Below, in pieces: positions 5,656 to 5,716 of a stretch of 5,716 nucleotides of DNA. The notes under the pieces are model-generated. The model did no database searches, was not told where the DNA came from, and worked only from the letters and a program-made list of their open reading frames with translations. The first letter of the stretch is position 1; each line of letters starts with the position of its first letter. This DNA is from JAHBVY01 sp964415255 (GTDB lineage Bacteria; Myxococcota_A; Polyangia; Polyangiales; Polyangiaceae), in contig CAYQAC010000255.1 in assembly GCA_964415255.1 (NCBI GenBank), forward strand, positions 1 to 5,716, written 5' to 3'. A program made the translations under genes and the position numbers.

Positions 5656-5716
5656 ATGACCCAGACAAGCATCCGCATCACCGGGAAGATCTTGCAGCTC
5701 ACGGAAGATCCGGAGC
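5656..5716 (+). CDS. Start of a gene cut by the right edge, possibly an aconitase-superfamily hydratase
   Basis: ATG at 5656 opens a frame that continues through the window end for 20 codons. A TGA two codons upstream in the same frame (5650-5652) means the start cannot be earlier. No Shine-Dalgarno is visible in the C-rich leader, but an extended -10 lies at 5612-5620. The segment ITGKILQLTEDPE resembles, from memory, the N-terminus of bacterial hydratases of the aconitase/isopropylmalate-isomerase superfamily (pattern 'GRILYLTEDP'). Twenty residues are too few to be sure; the coding call is firmer than the function. Confidence 0.55.
   Translation, partial: MTQTSIRITGKILQLTEDPE

Overview
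The window is GC-rich bacterial chromosomal DNA, most likely from a myxobacterium (Myxococcota). The best taxonomic marker is the 67-residue protein at 2815-3018, which matches the small 'KRKQSLYFPE...RSLSWIVQRAWKLAR' family (TIGR04563), known to me from myxobacteria, where it is paralogous. The GC-rich third codon positions, the Pro/Ala-rich linkers and a formylglycine-generating-enzyme-like lipoprotein fit this. Two runs of exactly ten N (2434-2443 and 4097-4106) are assembly gaps of unknown true size, so this is draft or metagenome-derived sequence. No RNA gene, CRISPR array, transposase or phage gene was seen.

Layout, left to right. (1) The 3' third of an aconitase gene of the AcnA type (+), open at the left edge. 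(2) A convergent spacer with GC-rich hairpins and two copies of a repeat built on the palindrome CAGTGACACTG. (3) A C-terminal processing peptidase (S41 family, PDZ plus Ser/Lys dyad) on the minus strand, with the first gap inside its N-terminal region. (4) A divergent spacer of about 280 bases with two inverted repeats between the predicted promoters. (5) The small ribbon-helix-helix-like protein (+). (6) An alpha/beta hydrolase (+). (7) A convergent spacer with a 21-base tandem repeat, the second gap, an AT-rich patch and a relative of the CAGTGACACTG repeat. (8) A lipoprotein (-) made of a degenerate FGE-sulfatase domain and an unrecognised C-terminal domain with a CWGC motif. (9) A divergent spacer with a perfect 12-base palindrome and a promoter-like site. 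(10) The first 20 codons of a gene leaving the right edge (+), tentatively an aconitase-superfamily hydratase.

The genes do not form an operon: orientations alternate (+, -, +, +, -, +) and each gene has its own spacer. The central carbon enzyme is intracellular. The protease and the FGE-like lipoprotein are both envelope proteins. Three of the five visible starts have a -10-like hexamer 5-7 bases before the start codon and no well-spaced Shine-Dalgarno, which suggests leaderless transcripts. The intergenic DNA carries at least two families of short repeated palindromic elements. I see no clearly new multi-gene system. The most unusual items are the degenerate FGE/CWGC lipoprotein, the repeated intergenic palindromes and the leaderless-start pattern.
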